From: UBA1547 sp035399865
Lineage (GTDB): Bacteria > Patescibacteriota > Saccharimonadia > Saccharimonadales > Saccharimonadaceae
NCBI GenBank assembly: GCA_035399865.1
Contig: DAOPJW010000004.1
Coordinates: 55,650 to 119,649 of the forward strand
Reading direction: 5' to 3'
DNA: 64,000 nt
The notes below the pieces were generated by a model that saw only the letters and a list, made by a program, of their open reading frames with translations, was not told the origin of the DNA and did not search any database. A program made the position numbers and the translations under genes. Numbering within the stretch: position 1 is the first letter of the stretch; every line of letters starts with the position of its first letter. Positions 43,485 to 51,393 of the stretch are shown one piece after another.

Positions 43485-44696
43485 CTAATCTTCCTTTTGG
43501 TCTTCAGGTTTTTTGTCTTTTTTACGACGCCTCAAGAAAGCCGGCATATCATATTCGTCATCTTCATTGTTTGGTCGTTCCCAGATATTTCCCTGTTCCT
43601 CATCATTTAGTATCGTTTTTGATGATTCGTTGTCGTGATCGAGATTCATATCTATATCCCCCACAGTTTCATCGGTCAATTTTGAATCGGCATTTTCAGA
43701 AATTTTTTCATCTGAATTAGAGTTTTGATTATGAAAATAAGCTGAATCGAAACCTGTTGCGATAACTGTAATAATCAATTCATCTTCTATTTCTGGCTTG
43801 ATATTTGCACCGAATATAATATTTGCATCCGGAGACACGGCACTGGTTATTATTTCAGCAGCCTCTTGAATTTCACTCATACTCATGTCATATCCACCAG
43901 TAACATTAAACAAAACGCCTCTTGCCCCATCAATCGAAACTTCAATGAGTGGCGATTCAATTGCTTGTTGAGCTGCCTGAGATGCCCTGTTATCACCACT
44001 TGCACGACCGATACCCATCAAGGCTGAACCTGCATTACTCATAATGGCACGAACATCAGCGAAATCGAGATTAATCAGTCCATGTTCAGTAATAAGTTCT
44101 GATATACCCTGAACACCTTGTCTTAAAACATCATCAGCAATTTTAAACGTTTCTAACAAGGGGGTCCTTCTATCTATCGTCTGGAGTAGACGATCATTCG
44201 GAATCGTGATTAAGGTATCAACATTACGACCTAATTGAGCTATTGCCCATTCAGCATTTTGACGACGTTTTTCTCCCTCAAAGCTAAAAGGTTTCGTGGC
44301 TACGCCAACAACTAATACTCCAAGTTCCTTGGCAATTTCTGCAACTACATATCCTGCTCCACTACCAGTTCCACCACCAGCACCTAAAGTAACAAAAGCC
44401 ATGTCCGCACCTGTAAGAGCTTCTCGAATTTTATCTCTTGATTCATTTGCAGCAGCCTCACCGACTGATGGATCCGCCCCAGCACCAAGACCACTTGTAG
44501 TATTACTACCAAGATGAATTTTTGTATCAGCTTTGCTATTATGCAAAGCTTGTGCGTCGGTATTCATAGCAACGAATTGAACACCAGCAAGACCGGCATC
44601 TTTCATTCTATTTATAGCCGAGCCACCGGCACCACCTACGCCAACTACTTTAATACTGGCGAATGTTTGTATATCGGTTGGTATTACTTCAGCCAT
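43485..44696 (-). CDS. ftsZ: Cell division protein FtsZ
   Basis: A 403-residue tubulin-like GTPase: VVGVGGAGGSAINRM, tubulin signature GGGTGSGAGYVVAEIA (about residues 107-122), T7 loop NLDFADVR and a C-terminal peptide DMPAFLRRRKKD that recruits FtsA or other anchors. A variable acidic linker (about 320-385) separates them. It has a TGcTATACT promoter (hexamer 44732-44737) and GGAG upstream, between it and ftsA. Confidence 0.97.
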   Translation of the reverse strand: MAEVIPTDIQTFASIKVVGVGGAGGSAINRMKDAGLAGVQFVAMNTDAQALHNSKADTKIHLGSNTTSGLGAGADPSVGEAAANESRDKIREALTGADMAFVTLGAGGGTGSGAGYVVAEIAKELGVLVVGVATKPFSFEGEKRRQNAEWAIAQLGRNVDTLITIPNDRLLQTIDRRTPLLETFKIADDVLRQGVQGISELITEHGLINLDFADVRAIMSNAGSALMGIGRASGDNRASQAAQQAIESPLIEVSIDGARGVLFNVTGGYDMSMSEIQEAAEIITSAVSPDANIIFGANIKPEIEDELIITVIATGFDSAYFHNQNSNSDEKISENADSKLTDETVGDIDMNLDHDNESSKTILNDEEQGNIWERPNNEDDEYDMPAFLRRRKKDKKPEDQKED

Positions 44697-44755
44697 TACT
44701 TATTATTTCTCCGCTTTCTTATTCATTATCCAGTATAGCATCTTAGTATTAAAAT

Positions 44756-45991
44756 CTATGTCTTAAAACGATTAATAAGCCTAATTAGAATATTTTCTCT
44801 ATCTGATGAAGCTTTTTTTGTCTTATTTTTACTACTTCTTTTTGTTACTCCTCCAGTATCAGCATCTATTAGCATAAGGCCGACAGCTGTCGCAAATTGA
44901 GACTTTTCAATATCATCCGCTACGCCACCATAACCTGATGGTTTGCCAATACGAACAGCTAGATTTAATGATTCTTTAGCATATTCGGCTATACCTTTTA
45001 ATTGTGCAGTTCCACCTGTAAGTACTACTCCGCTTGGTAATTTACCTGCTCTTCCAGCTCTTTTCAGTTCTTTATTGACTGCCTCAAAAATTTCTTCTAA
45101 GCGGGCCTCAACAATCTCATCGATTTCCGATATTTTAAAATCAAAACTTTCATCATTAACCTTAATATTAACAGAGCCTGATTCATGTCTAGAAACAGCC
45201 GAGGCATGTTCTATTTTTATTTTTTCGGCAATTTCCGGATCTGTTCTAAGACCAATTGCAAGATCGTTAGTAATATTAACACCGCCTAATGGAATTACGG
45301 CGGAAAACTGCAAATCACCTTCTTCATAAATAGCAATATTCGTCGTTGCCCCTCCGATATCAATCAGAGCTACGCCATTTTCAATTTGGTTTTCGTTCAA
45401 GACAGCACGAGCCGCCGCAATACCTGCAACGGTTACAGAACGTGGAAAAACTTTTGCAATTTCGGAAGTTTTTTGCAAATTAGAAAGGTACGGAACCAGT
45501 ACCGACACAACGTGTGCATCTATTTCTAAACGCGTTCCTGTCATCCCGATTGGATTTTTAATATCCTGGCCATCCAGTTTATAACTATGTGGAACTACTT
45601 CTAGTATTTCTCGATTAGCTGGTACTTTTCCTAAAGTAGCCACCTCTTCGATTCTGGCAATATCTTCTTGGTTAATTTCGTGATTAGGACTGCCGACAGC
45701 AATCATACCATCTGCATGAGTACTTAAAATATGAGAGCCATTTATACTGATAGCTGCCGCATCAATTTGATAGCCACTCATTCTTTCGGCTTCACCTAAG
45801 GCTTCATCAATTGCTTGAGCCGGACCAGATAAGTTAATTACCACGCCTTTTCGCATACCACTATTGGGAGTAATGCCGACTCCAACTACTGTAGGTATTC
45901 CTGTTGAATTATCAATATGACCAACTACGCATCGAACATTAGTCGTGCCAATATCAATTCCAACCGCATATTTATTGGATGTTTCTTGCAT
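44756..45991 (-). CDS. ftsA: Cell division protein FtsA
   Basis: A 411-residue actin-like protein: VGIDIGTTNVRCVVG at the N terminus, the SHS2 (1C) domain (about residues 85-165), ALIDIGGATTNIAIYEEG phosphate 2 loop, and GVVLTGGTAQLKGI adenosine motif. A basic amphipathic C terminus (ILIRLINRFKT) should anchor it to the membrane and tether FtsZ. The ATG is exactly six bases after TGgTATACT, so the mRNA looks leaderless, unlike ftsZ. Confidence 0.95.
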   Translation of the reverse strand: MQETSNKYAVGIDIGTTNVRCVVGHIDNSTGIPTVVGVGITPNSGMRKGVVINLSGPAQAIDEALGEAERMSGYQIDAAAISINGSHILSTHADGMIAVGSPNHEINQEDIARIEEVATLGKVPANREILEVVPHSYKLDGQDIKNPIGMTGTRLEIDAHVVSVLVPYLSNLQKTSEIAKVFPRSVTVAGIAAARAVLNENQIENGVALIDIGGATTNIAIYEEGDLQFSAVIPLGGVNITNDLAIGLRTDPEIAEKIKIEHASAVSRHESGSVNIKVNDESFDFKISEIDEIVEARLEEIFEAVNKELKRAGRAGKLPSGVVLTGGTAQLKGIAEYAKESLNLAVRIGKPSGYGGVADDIEKSQFATAVGLMLIDADTGGVTKRSSKNKTKKASSDRENILIRLINRFKT

Positions 45992-45997
45992 AATATG

Positions 45998-46006
45998 AGT
46001 ATACCA
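45998..46006 (-). promoter_or_regulatory. ftsA leaderless promoter (extended -10)
   Basis: TGgTATACT, hexamer 45998-46003, six bases before the ftsA ATG (45989-45991). +1 is predicted on the A of ATG. Confidence 0.65.
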
Positions 46007-46067
46007 TATCGCTTATGTGTTTATTTGACTAGAAAAATATAGAGCTTCTAGATTAAATAATTATTAA

Positions 46068-46496
46068 TTAAAAATCCATTTGAGGTGACGTTTCATCAGT
46101 AATAGTATAAGATAAACCATTTACATTAGTTTCAGTAAGGCTAAAACTATCACGATCTGCAGTGTACTCTGAAAAACTATTATTAGCACTGGCCTTCAGA
46201 CAGTAGTTTGTATCTGCGGTCGGAGCAGTCGGGCAATTACTACTATCCAAGGCAATTGGATAAGAGCGATAAGTCGATTTATATAAAACTAATTTTTTCT
46301 TAGCACCGTCCAAATCGGACTGCAAAGATATTTCTATAGCCTTATTAGTCATTCCAAGATACGAGACAGCTGTAATAGTAACAAGAATACCTATAATTAC
46401 TATGACTATTATCAATTCAAGAAGGGAAAAACCAAAATTTTTATTATTTTTTAAAATAACACGACTTCTTTCGAAATTTATTTTTTTATTATTCAT
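46068..46496 (-). CDS. Type IV pilin-like protein
   Basis: A 142-residue prepilin: basic leader of about 21 residues ending in NFG, cleavage before FSLLELI, hydrophobic helix IIVIVIIGILVTITAV, then a short body with two Cys (SNCPTAP, NYCLKAS). Third pilin of the window. GAGGAGA lies ten bases before ATG. TATAAT further up places +1 close to this ribosome site. Confidence 0.83.
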   Translation of the reverse strand: MNNKKINFERSRVILKNNKNFGFSLLELIIVIVIIGILVTITAVSYLGMTNKAIEISLQSDLDGAKKKLVLYKSTYRSYPIALDSSNCPTAPTADTNYCLKASANNSFSEYTADRDSFSLTETNVNGLSYTITDETSPQMDF

Positions 46497-46602
46497 TTCG
46501 AGTAAATCTCCTCGAATTATAATTTACTTAAACTGCATCTAATTACTCTATTCTAACATGAGCATTATGATATGACAAAAAACACAAAATAGATGTGTAG
46601 CA

Positions 46603-47376
46603 CTATAATTTCGTCAATATTTCGTAACCATTTTCAGTAATTAAGACTGTATGCTCAAAGTGAGATGACAGACTACCGTCGCGAGTTTTGATAGTCCAGC
46701 CATCACTATCAGTTACGATTGATTCGCCACCTAAAGTAGCCATTGGTTCAATTGCAATCGTGTTCCCAGGTATTAGTAATTTACCGGTTCCTCTAATTCC
46801 ATAGTTTGGAATCTCTGGTGGTTGTTGCATATTCTTGCCAATACCGTGACCAACAAGTTCTCTTATTATTCCTAGTTTGCCTTCTTGAAGCACTTTTTCT
46901 ACAGCCGAACCAATATCTCCAGTACGTACCGATCCTTTTATAACATCTATTCCAGCATATAAACTGCGTTCCGTTACAGACAAGAGATGTTTTTTTGCTC
47001 CTTCAGGGTTTTCACCAACAACCATAGTAAAAGCACTATCAGTCTTCATGCCTTTGTAGGTGATTACTAGATCAAAACTGACAACATCACCTTTTTCAAA
47101 CACATAATCTGTCGGAATACTATGAACAATCTGGTCATTAGTCGATACGCAAATCACACTTGGAAAGTTCACTTCAGGAGTTTTATAAGTAGCAATAGCA
47201 CCAAGTGCCTTGATTTCACGCTCAACCCAAGAGTCAGCATCGATTTCAGTCATACCCACTTCGACATACTTTTTTAAATCATTTAAAATTGTTGCTAAAA
47301 TCTTTCCACATTCACGCATGGCATTGATTTCATCATTAGTCTTTAATGGTTGAACACTATTTACAATAGATTGCAT
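46603..47376 (-). CDS. map: Methionine aminopeptidase, type I
   Basis: A 257-residue M24 enzyme that removes initiator Met. Metal ligands are in VSFDLVITYKGMKTDSAF (two Asp), GHGIGKNMQQPPEIPNYG (His), AIEPM and HFEHTVLI (two Glu). It overlaps adk by 16 bases and ends the rpsU-yqeY-adk-map operon. Peptide deformylase (def), which must act first, is at 53366. Confidence 0.96.
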   Translation of the reverse strand: MQSIVNSVQPLKTNDEINAMRECGKILATILNDLKKYVEVGMTEIDADSWVEREIKALGAIATYKTPEVNFPSVICVSTNDQIVHSIPTDYVFEKGDVVSFDLVITYKGMKTDSAFTMVVGENPEGAKKHLLSVTERSLYAGIDVIKGSVRTGDIGSAVEKVLQEGKLGIIRELVGHGIGKNMQQPPEIPNYGIRGTGKLLIPGNTIAIEPMATLGGESIVTDSDGWTIKTRDGSLSSHFEHTVLITENGYEILTKL

Positions 47377-47906
47377 TTTACTAACTCCCCTGTAATTCTG
47401 TCATGTACTTCTTCGATTGATCCCTGCCCGTCTATATGAACAATTTTTATATTATGTTGGCGATAGTAATCCAACATAGAATCAATTTCCTTATCGTATT
47501 TTTCCAAACGATTATTAATAACAATTGGCGTATCGTCAATACGTCCTCTGATTTTTAGACGCCTCAACAACTCGTCTTTTGCTACGTCTAAAACAAATAC
47601 TATATCTATCGGTCGTTTATGAATTGGATAACTGTCGATAAGAAATTTTGCTTCCTCAATATTTCTAGTGAAGCCATCAATAATTATATTGGCATAATCG
47701 GTAGCTTTGTTGATAGCCTTTCCAACTAAATCATTAACCTTTTCATAAGGCACTAACTCACCATTGGCAATTGATTTTAGAATCTCTGGATTTTTCGTTT
47801 CTCTTAATAAATCTCCAGCAGAAATCCATTGCCAACCCAATTTTTTGGCTAACAGTCTCCCTTGCGTACTTTTACCAGCACCTGCTGGACCAAAAAATAC
47901 AATCAT
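47361..47906 (-). CDS. adk: Adenylate kinase, short-lid form
   Basis: A 181-residue nucleoside monophosphate kinase: P-loop GPAGAGKST near residue 6, SAGDLLRE AMP site, DGFTRNIEEA and a minimal lid in RGRIDDTPIVINNRL. It lacks the zinc-binding lid seen in Gram-positive Adk. It interconverts ATP, ADP and AMP, which matters in an organism that cannot make purines if, as in other CPR bacteria, those pathways are absent. Confidence 0.93.
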   Translation of the reverse strand: MIVFFGPAGAGKSTQGRLLAKKLGWQWISAGDLLRETKNPEILKSIANGELVPYEKVNDLVGKAINKATDYANIIIDGFTRNIEEAKFLIDSYPIHKRPIDIVFVLDVAKDELLRRLKIRGRIDDTPIVINNRLEKYDKEIDSMLDYYRQHNIKIVHIDGQGSIEEVHDRITGELVKCNLL

Positions 47907-47918
47907 TACAAAACACCC

Positions 47919-48374
47919 CTATTTATTTAAAGCTTCTTTTGCAAGTCTAGCTATAATTGCACCATCAGCAGAATTACCAAGCTCTTTTTTAACCGCTCCA
48001 ATGACTTGTCCGATTTGACTTATTTCTAAAACGTTAAGTTCGCTAATAATTCGATTTATTACAATGATCAAATCATTTTCTGATAATTGTTCGGGCAGAT
48101 ATTCGATTAACACTTGAGCTTCCGAGCGTTCTTTTTCTGCAATTTCTAGTCGTCCAGCATCTTCGTAAATATTCGCACTCTCTTGGCGTTTTTTTACTTC
48201 TTTTGAGATAACTTGCTCAATTTCGCTATCGTCTAACCCATTTTCCCGCTTATTATTAGCTATTTCTTGATTTAATATTGAAGCCTTAAGACTTTTTAAG
48301 ACTTCTGCTCTAAAACGATTGCCGCCCAACAAGGCGGCCTTTATATCGTCATTTATTTTTTCTTTAAGGGCCAC
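47919..48374 (-). CDS. yqeY: GatB/YqeY domain protein
   Basis: A 151-residue all-helical protein with the YqeY family marks ALLGGNRFRAEVLKSLKASILNQEI, EVKKRQESANIYEDAGR and EYLPEQLSENDL. The domain resembles the tail of the amidotransferase subunit GatB, which binds tRNA, but the stand-alone role is unsettled. Linkage to rpsU is very common and supports the call. Confidence 0.92.
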   Translation of the reverse strand: MALKEKINDDIKAALLGGNRFRAEVLKSLKASILNQEIANNKRENGLDDSEIEQVISKEVKKRQESANIYEDAGRLEIAEKERSEAQVLIEYLPEQLSENDLIIVINRIISELNVLEISQIGQVIGAVKKELGNSADGAIIARLAKEALNK

Positions 48375-48375
48375 T

Positions 48376-48591
48376 TTATCGAAGCCCCATTCGAGTTTTG
48401 TCGAGCTTATCAGCTTTTCTTTCTTTTCGAACTATCGCCTTTGCTCTACGCTCAGTTTTAGAAATTGATTTGGAAAATCGCATCGAAGTTTTTGCTTTAG
48501 CGATAACACCACTTTGTAAAACTTTACGGTTAAAACGACGAATAATATTTTCATTCGCCTCTCGTTCATCTTTACGTGTTACTTGTACCAT
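48376..48591 (-). CDS. rpsU: 30S ribosomal protein S21
   Basis: A 71-residue bS21: VQVTRKDEREANENIIRRFNRK and a basic helical tail. S21 contacts the 16S 3' end near the anti-Shine-Dalgarno and influences initiation. I start at the ATG at 48591; a longer reading from 48633 crosses the promoter. -10 TACAAT ends ten bases before ATG, so the leader is about four bases. First gene of rpsU-yqeY-adk-map. Confidence 0.95.
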   Translation of the reverse strand: MVQVTRKDEREANENIIRRFNRKVLQSGVIAKAKTSMRFSKSISKTERRAKAIVRKERKADKLDKTRMGLR

Positions 48592-48601
48592 ATAGTGATG
48601 T

Positions 48602-48630
48602 ATTGTAACAGAGAAGACCGCGGTATGCAA
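48602..48630 (-). promoter_or_regulatory. rpsU operon promoter
   Basis: -35 TTGCAT (48625-48630), 17 bases, -10 TACAAT (48602-48607) with a TGt extension; predicted +1 four bases before the ATG. Confidence 0.78.
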
Positions 48631-48677
48631 CATCTATCCAAGATATTTATTTATTTAAAAATAATTTTTAACGGGTT

Positions 48678-50330
48678 TTAATCGTTTTCAACTTCTAAAT
48701 ATTCAATGTAGCCTTCTATCGTCTTGTTACCTTGCCATTCATTAATCGACAAACTATAACAAATCGTTACCCTCTGCCCTATTTCTACAAAAAAATGTTC
48801 TGGAGCCGAAAAAGCCAAAAAACTCATCTTTTTCCCATCATAGTCTTGTAAATCAAGTTTTATATGTTGAGATTCAGACCCCATCTTACGTCTATTTATA
48901 ACTAACAAGTCTTTGCTCTTCAATAACGGGCAAGGATTTCCATGACCAAACGGCTCTAATAGTTTTATCATCTCAAATAATTTTTCATCTATTTCGTGCA
49001 AATTCACTGTTACGTCTTCAATCGGTAACAATAAGCTAACCTGTTCTATCAATCCAAGATTTTTATAAAAATAATTGACTCTTTTTCTGAATTCAGAAAT
49101 TTTATCAGTAGGTAGAGTAACACCAGCTGCAAGTTTATGACCGCCACCCGCAATAATTAAGTCACCGCTGTATTCAATTGCCTCAACAGCACTAAAATCG
49201 CCAAAACTACGAGCTGATCCCTTAGACTCAACTCCCATTTCTTGAAAAATATATACGGGTTTTTTATATCTTTCTAAAATTTTCGAAGCTACAATCCCAA
49301 TTATTCCGTGGCTCCAGTTACTATCACTCAAGACCAGTACATCATCTTTAGAATATTTTTCAGCTTGAATAATAGCTTCTTTTAATATTCTTAATTGCTC
49401 GTCGCGTCTTAGTCTGTTCATTTCTTCTAATATTTGAGCTTTCTCAAAAGCGTCCGTTAAATCTTGTGTCATTAGCATATCTAAAGCATATTGAGCCGTT
49501 TCTAACCTACCTGCAGCATTCATTCTCGGACCCAAAACAAATCCCAACGAATGAGAATTTATTGATTCGTTCTCAATTCTATTGATAGAAAGTAAAGCTC
49601 TAAGCCCTGGACGTCTTTTTTTAGACAAAACCCTAAGGCCCCAATAAACAAATATTCTATTTTCATCTATCAACGGAACAATATCACAAACAGTTCCAAG
49701 AGCAACCAAATCAAGGAGCCATTTCTCTTGTCCAAAGGGTAATACTAAACCCTTTGAATGACTTGTACTTAACTTAACCTGTATTGCTTGGACTAGTTTA
49801 AATACTACACCAACACCTGCCAACTCTTTAAAGGGATACTTGCTATCAGATCTATGAGGATTTACCAAAGCAACTGCCGGTGGTAAGTCGTCAGAGATTT
49901 CATGGTGATCAGTAACGATAACCTCAAGGCCTAGCTCATTCGCCTTCTTAATTTCTGCATGACTTCGACTTCCACAATCAACAGTAATAATTAATTTCGT
50001 ACCATCTAGAGCAATTTTTTTAATCGCATCATCATTTAGACCATAGCCCTCGATAAAACGACTTGGCATAAAAAAATAAACATTTTTAAATCCAAACTTT
50101 TTCAAGGACTCATACAACAGTGTTGTCGCCGTCAATCCATCGATATCATAATCTCCATAGATTGTAATCTTTTCATCTATTTTTCTAGCTTTAATTAGCC
50201 TATCAACTGCTATCTTCATATCAGGAAGTAAAAAAGGATCATGCAATTTTGAATAGTCAGGATTTAAAAAAGACTCACTAGATTCGATACCTATACCTCT
50301 AGAGGCTAATATTTTTTCAAAAATCGTCAT
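48678..50330 (-). CDS. recJ: Single-stranded-DNA-specific exonuclease RecJ
   Basis: A 550-residue DHH-superfamily 5'-3' nuclease: motif I IYGDYDIDG (about residues 58-66), VDCGS, DHHEISDDLP (motif III), RMNAAGRLETAQ and the DHHA1 GGHKLAAGVTL, then an OB-fold C-terminal region. It works with RecA/RecF or mismatch and excision repair. It is joined to the wHTH gene upstream (two-base gap). Confidence 0.93.
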   Translation of the reverse strand: MTIFEKILASRGIGIESSESFLNPDYSKLHDPFLLPDMKIAVDRLIKARKIDEKITIYGDYDIDGLTATTLLYESLKKFGFKNVYFFMPSRFIEGYGLNDDAIKKIALDGTKLIITVDCGSRSHAEIKKANELGLEVIVTDHHEISDDLPPAVALVNPHRSDSKYPFKELAGVGVVFKLVQAIQVKLSTSHSKGLVLPFGQEKWLLDLVALGTVCDIVPLIDENRIFVYWGLRVLSKKRRPGLRALLSINRIENESINSHSLGFVLGPRMNAAGRLETAQYALDMLMTQDLTDAFEKAQILEEMNRLRRDEQLRILKEAIIQAEKYSKDDVLVLSDSNWSHGIIGIVASKILERYKKPVYIFQEMGVESKGSARSFGDFSAVEAIEYSGDLIIAGGGHKLAAGVTLPTDKISEFRKRVNYFYKNLGLIEQVSLLLPIEDVTVNLHEIDEKLFEMIKLLEPFGHGNPCPLLKSKDLLVINRRKMGSESQHIKLDLQDYDGKKMSFLAFSAPEHFFVEIGQRVTICYSLSINEWQGNKTIEGYIEYLEVEND

Positions 50331-50332
50331 TA

Positions 50333-50632
50333 TTATAAATCAGATGAAGAACGTTTCGGTCTACCAGCAGATTGTTGTGATTTAATTACTATACCCTGTA
50401 GCTCTTTAAAAATTGGAAACTGTTTATTAGTATAATAAATTTTCGTATTACCTTGTTTTTCACTAGATAAAAAGCCCACTTTTTCCAATCTTTTAAGTTC
50501 TCGTTGAATATTGCCTGGATCTTCTTTAATGAGCTTCGCAAGACCTCTAACATGAGTACGAAAATCAGGATATTTAGCATACACAACTACAATTTTTCGT
50601 CGCACTCTTGATGTAATAAAAACGTCTAACAT
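50333..50632 (-). CDS. Winged-helix transcriptional regulator
   Basis: A 99-residue ArsR-like DNA-binding protein: helix RTHVRGLAKLIKEDPGNIQRELKRLEKVG as turn and recognition helices, then a wing with FLSSEKQGNTKIYYTNK. No metal-binding cysteines are present, so the signal is not a metal of the ArsR type. AAGGGAG lies close to ATG, and TTGCTT-18-TACGAT with TGt extension is a possible promoter. It is translated just ahead of recJ. Confidence 0.8.
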   Translation of the reverse strand: MLDVFITSRVRRKIVVVYAKYPDFRTHVRGLAKLIKEDPGNIQRELKRLEKVGFLSSEKQGNTKIYYTNKQFPIFKELQGIVIKSQQSAGRPKRSSSDL

Positions 50633-50707
50633 AATCTCCCTTAAACCAATATTTCCTTATAGTTACCTCTATCGTAACACAATCTTACAACATTAAGCAA
50701 CTGTAAA

Positions 50708-51364
50708 TTAGTGCCAATTCAAAATTATTTGGTTAATTTTTTCAATCGTTTTTTCATGAGACGGGACATCGTAATGTTCATAATAGTGATTAGTACCCAT
50801 ATAATTCTCTCTTGTTGATAATATATGAAGCTCGTCAGCTAATACGTGGACTTTATCGACTGCCTGGACGCTCGCCACTGGTGATGCAATTACTAATTTT
50901 TTTATTCTAATTGGCTTCAAAAATTCGATAGCAACATTCACAGACATTGCGGTATCAAGACCTTCAGTAACAAGAATTATTACTCTATCTCTTAACATAT
51001 CGTTTTTAATTATTCCGCCATCACCCAATAATCTGTTAATTTTCTGAAAGGCAACCCTTTTCTGATCTTCTAGATAACCATGAAACTCACTAGTATATTC
51101 TTCGATTTCACCAGCAGAAAAAAGTCCATTATAGGTAAAATTTCCATTTTGTGAGACGCTACCAAAAACCAAACCTTCACCAGGTATATCAATATTTTCC
51201 ATAAGTAACATTGTCAAAACACAATGAAGTGAACGTGCAATCTGCTCACCAATAACAACAGCCCCATCACTCAGTGCTACGACAACGCAATCTTCATAAC
51301 GATATTTATCGTAAAGATCTTTAGCTAAAATTTGTCCAGCACTTTGACGACTTTCGAAATACAT
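50708..51364 (-). CDS. Phosphoribosyltransferase-like protein with degenerate PRPP loop
   Basis: A 218-residue protein of the PRTase fold (YRYEDCVVVALSDGAVVIGEQIA; VIILVTEGLDTAMSV; KKLVIASPVAS). In active enzymes the PRPP loop reads (V/I)DDxxxTG; here it is VTEGLDTAMS, lacking both acidic residues in a row, so catalysis is uncertain. It may be regulatory or act on an unusual substrate. The ATG is six bases after TGcTAAACT, in a 29-bp divergent gap shared with priA. Confidence 0.75.
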   Translation of the reverse strand: MYFESRQSAGQILAKDLYDKYRYEDCVVVALSDGAVVIGEQIARSLHCVLTMLLMENIDIPGEGLVFGSVSQNGNFTYNGLFSAGEIEEYTSEFHGYLEDQKRVAFQKINRLLGDGGIIKNDMLRDRVIILVTEGLDTAMSVNVAIEFLKPIRIKKLVIASPVASVQAVDKVHVLADELHILSTRENYMGTNHYYEHYDVPSHEKTIEKINQIILNWH

Positions 51365-51370
51365 ATAATT

Positions 51371-51386
51371 AGTTTAGCAGTATAAT
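51371..51386. promoter_or_regulatory. Compact divergent leaderless promoters (PRTase / priA)
   Basis: Minus strand: TGcTAAACT with the hexamer at 51371-51376, six bases before ATG 51362-51364. Plus strand: TATAAT 51381-51386, seven bases before ATG 51394-51396. Both fit in a 29-bp gap. Confidence 0.65.
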
Positions 51387-51393
51387 ATATGTA

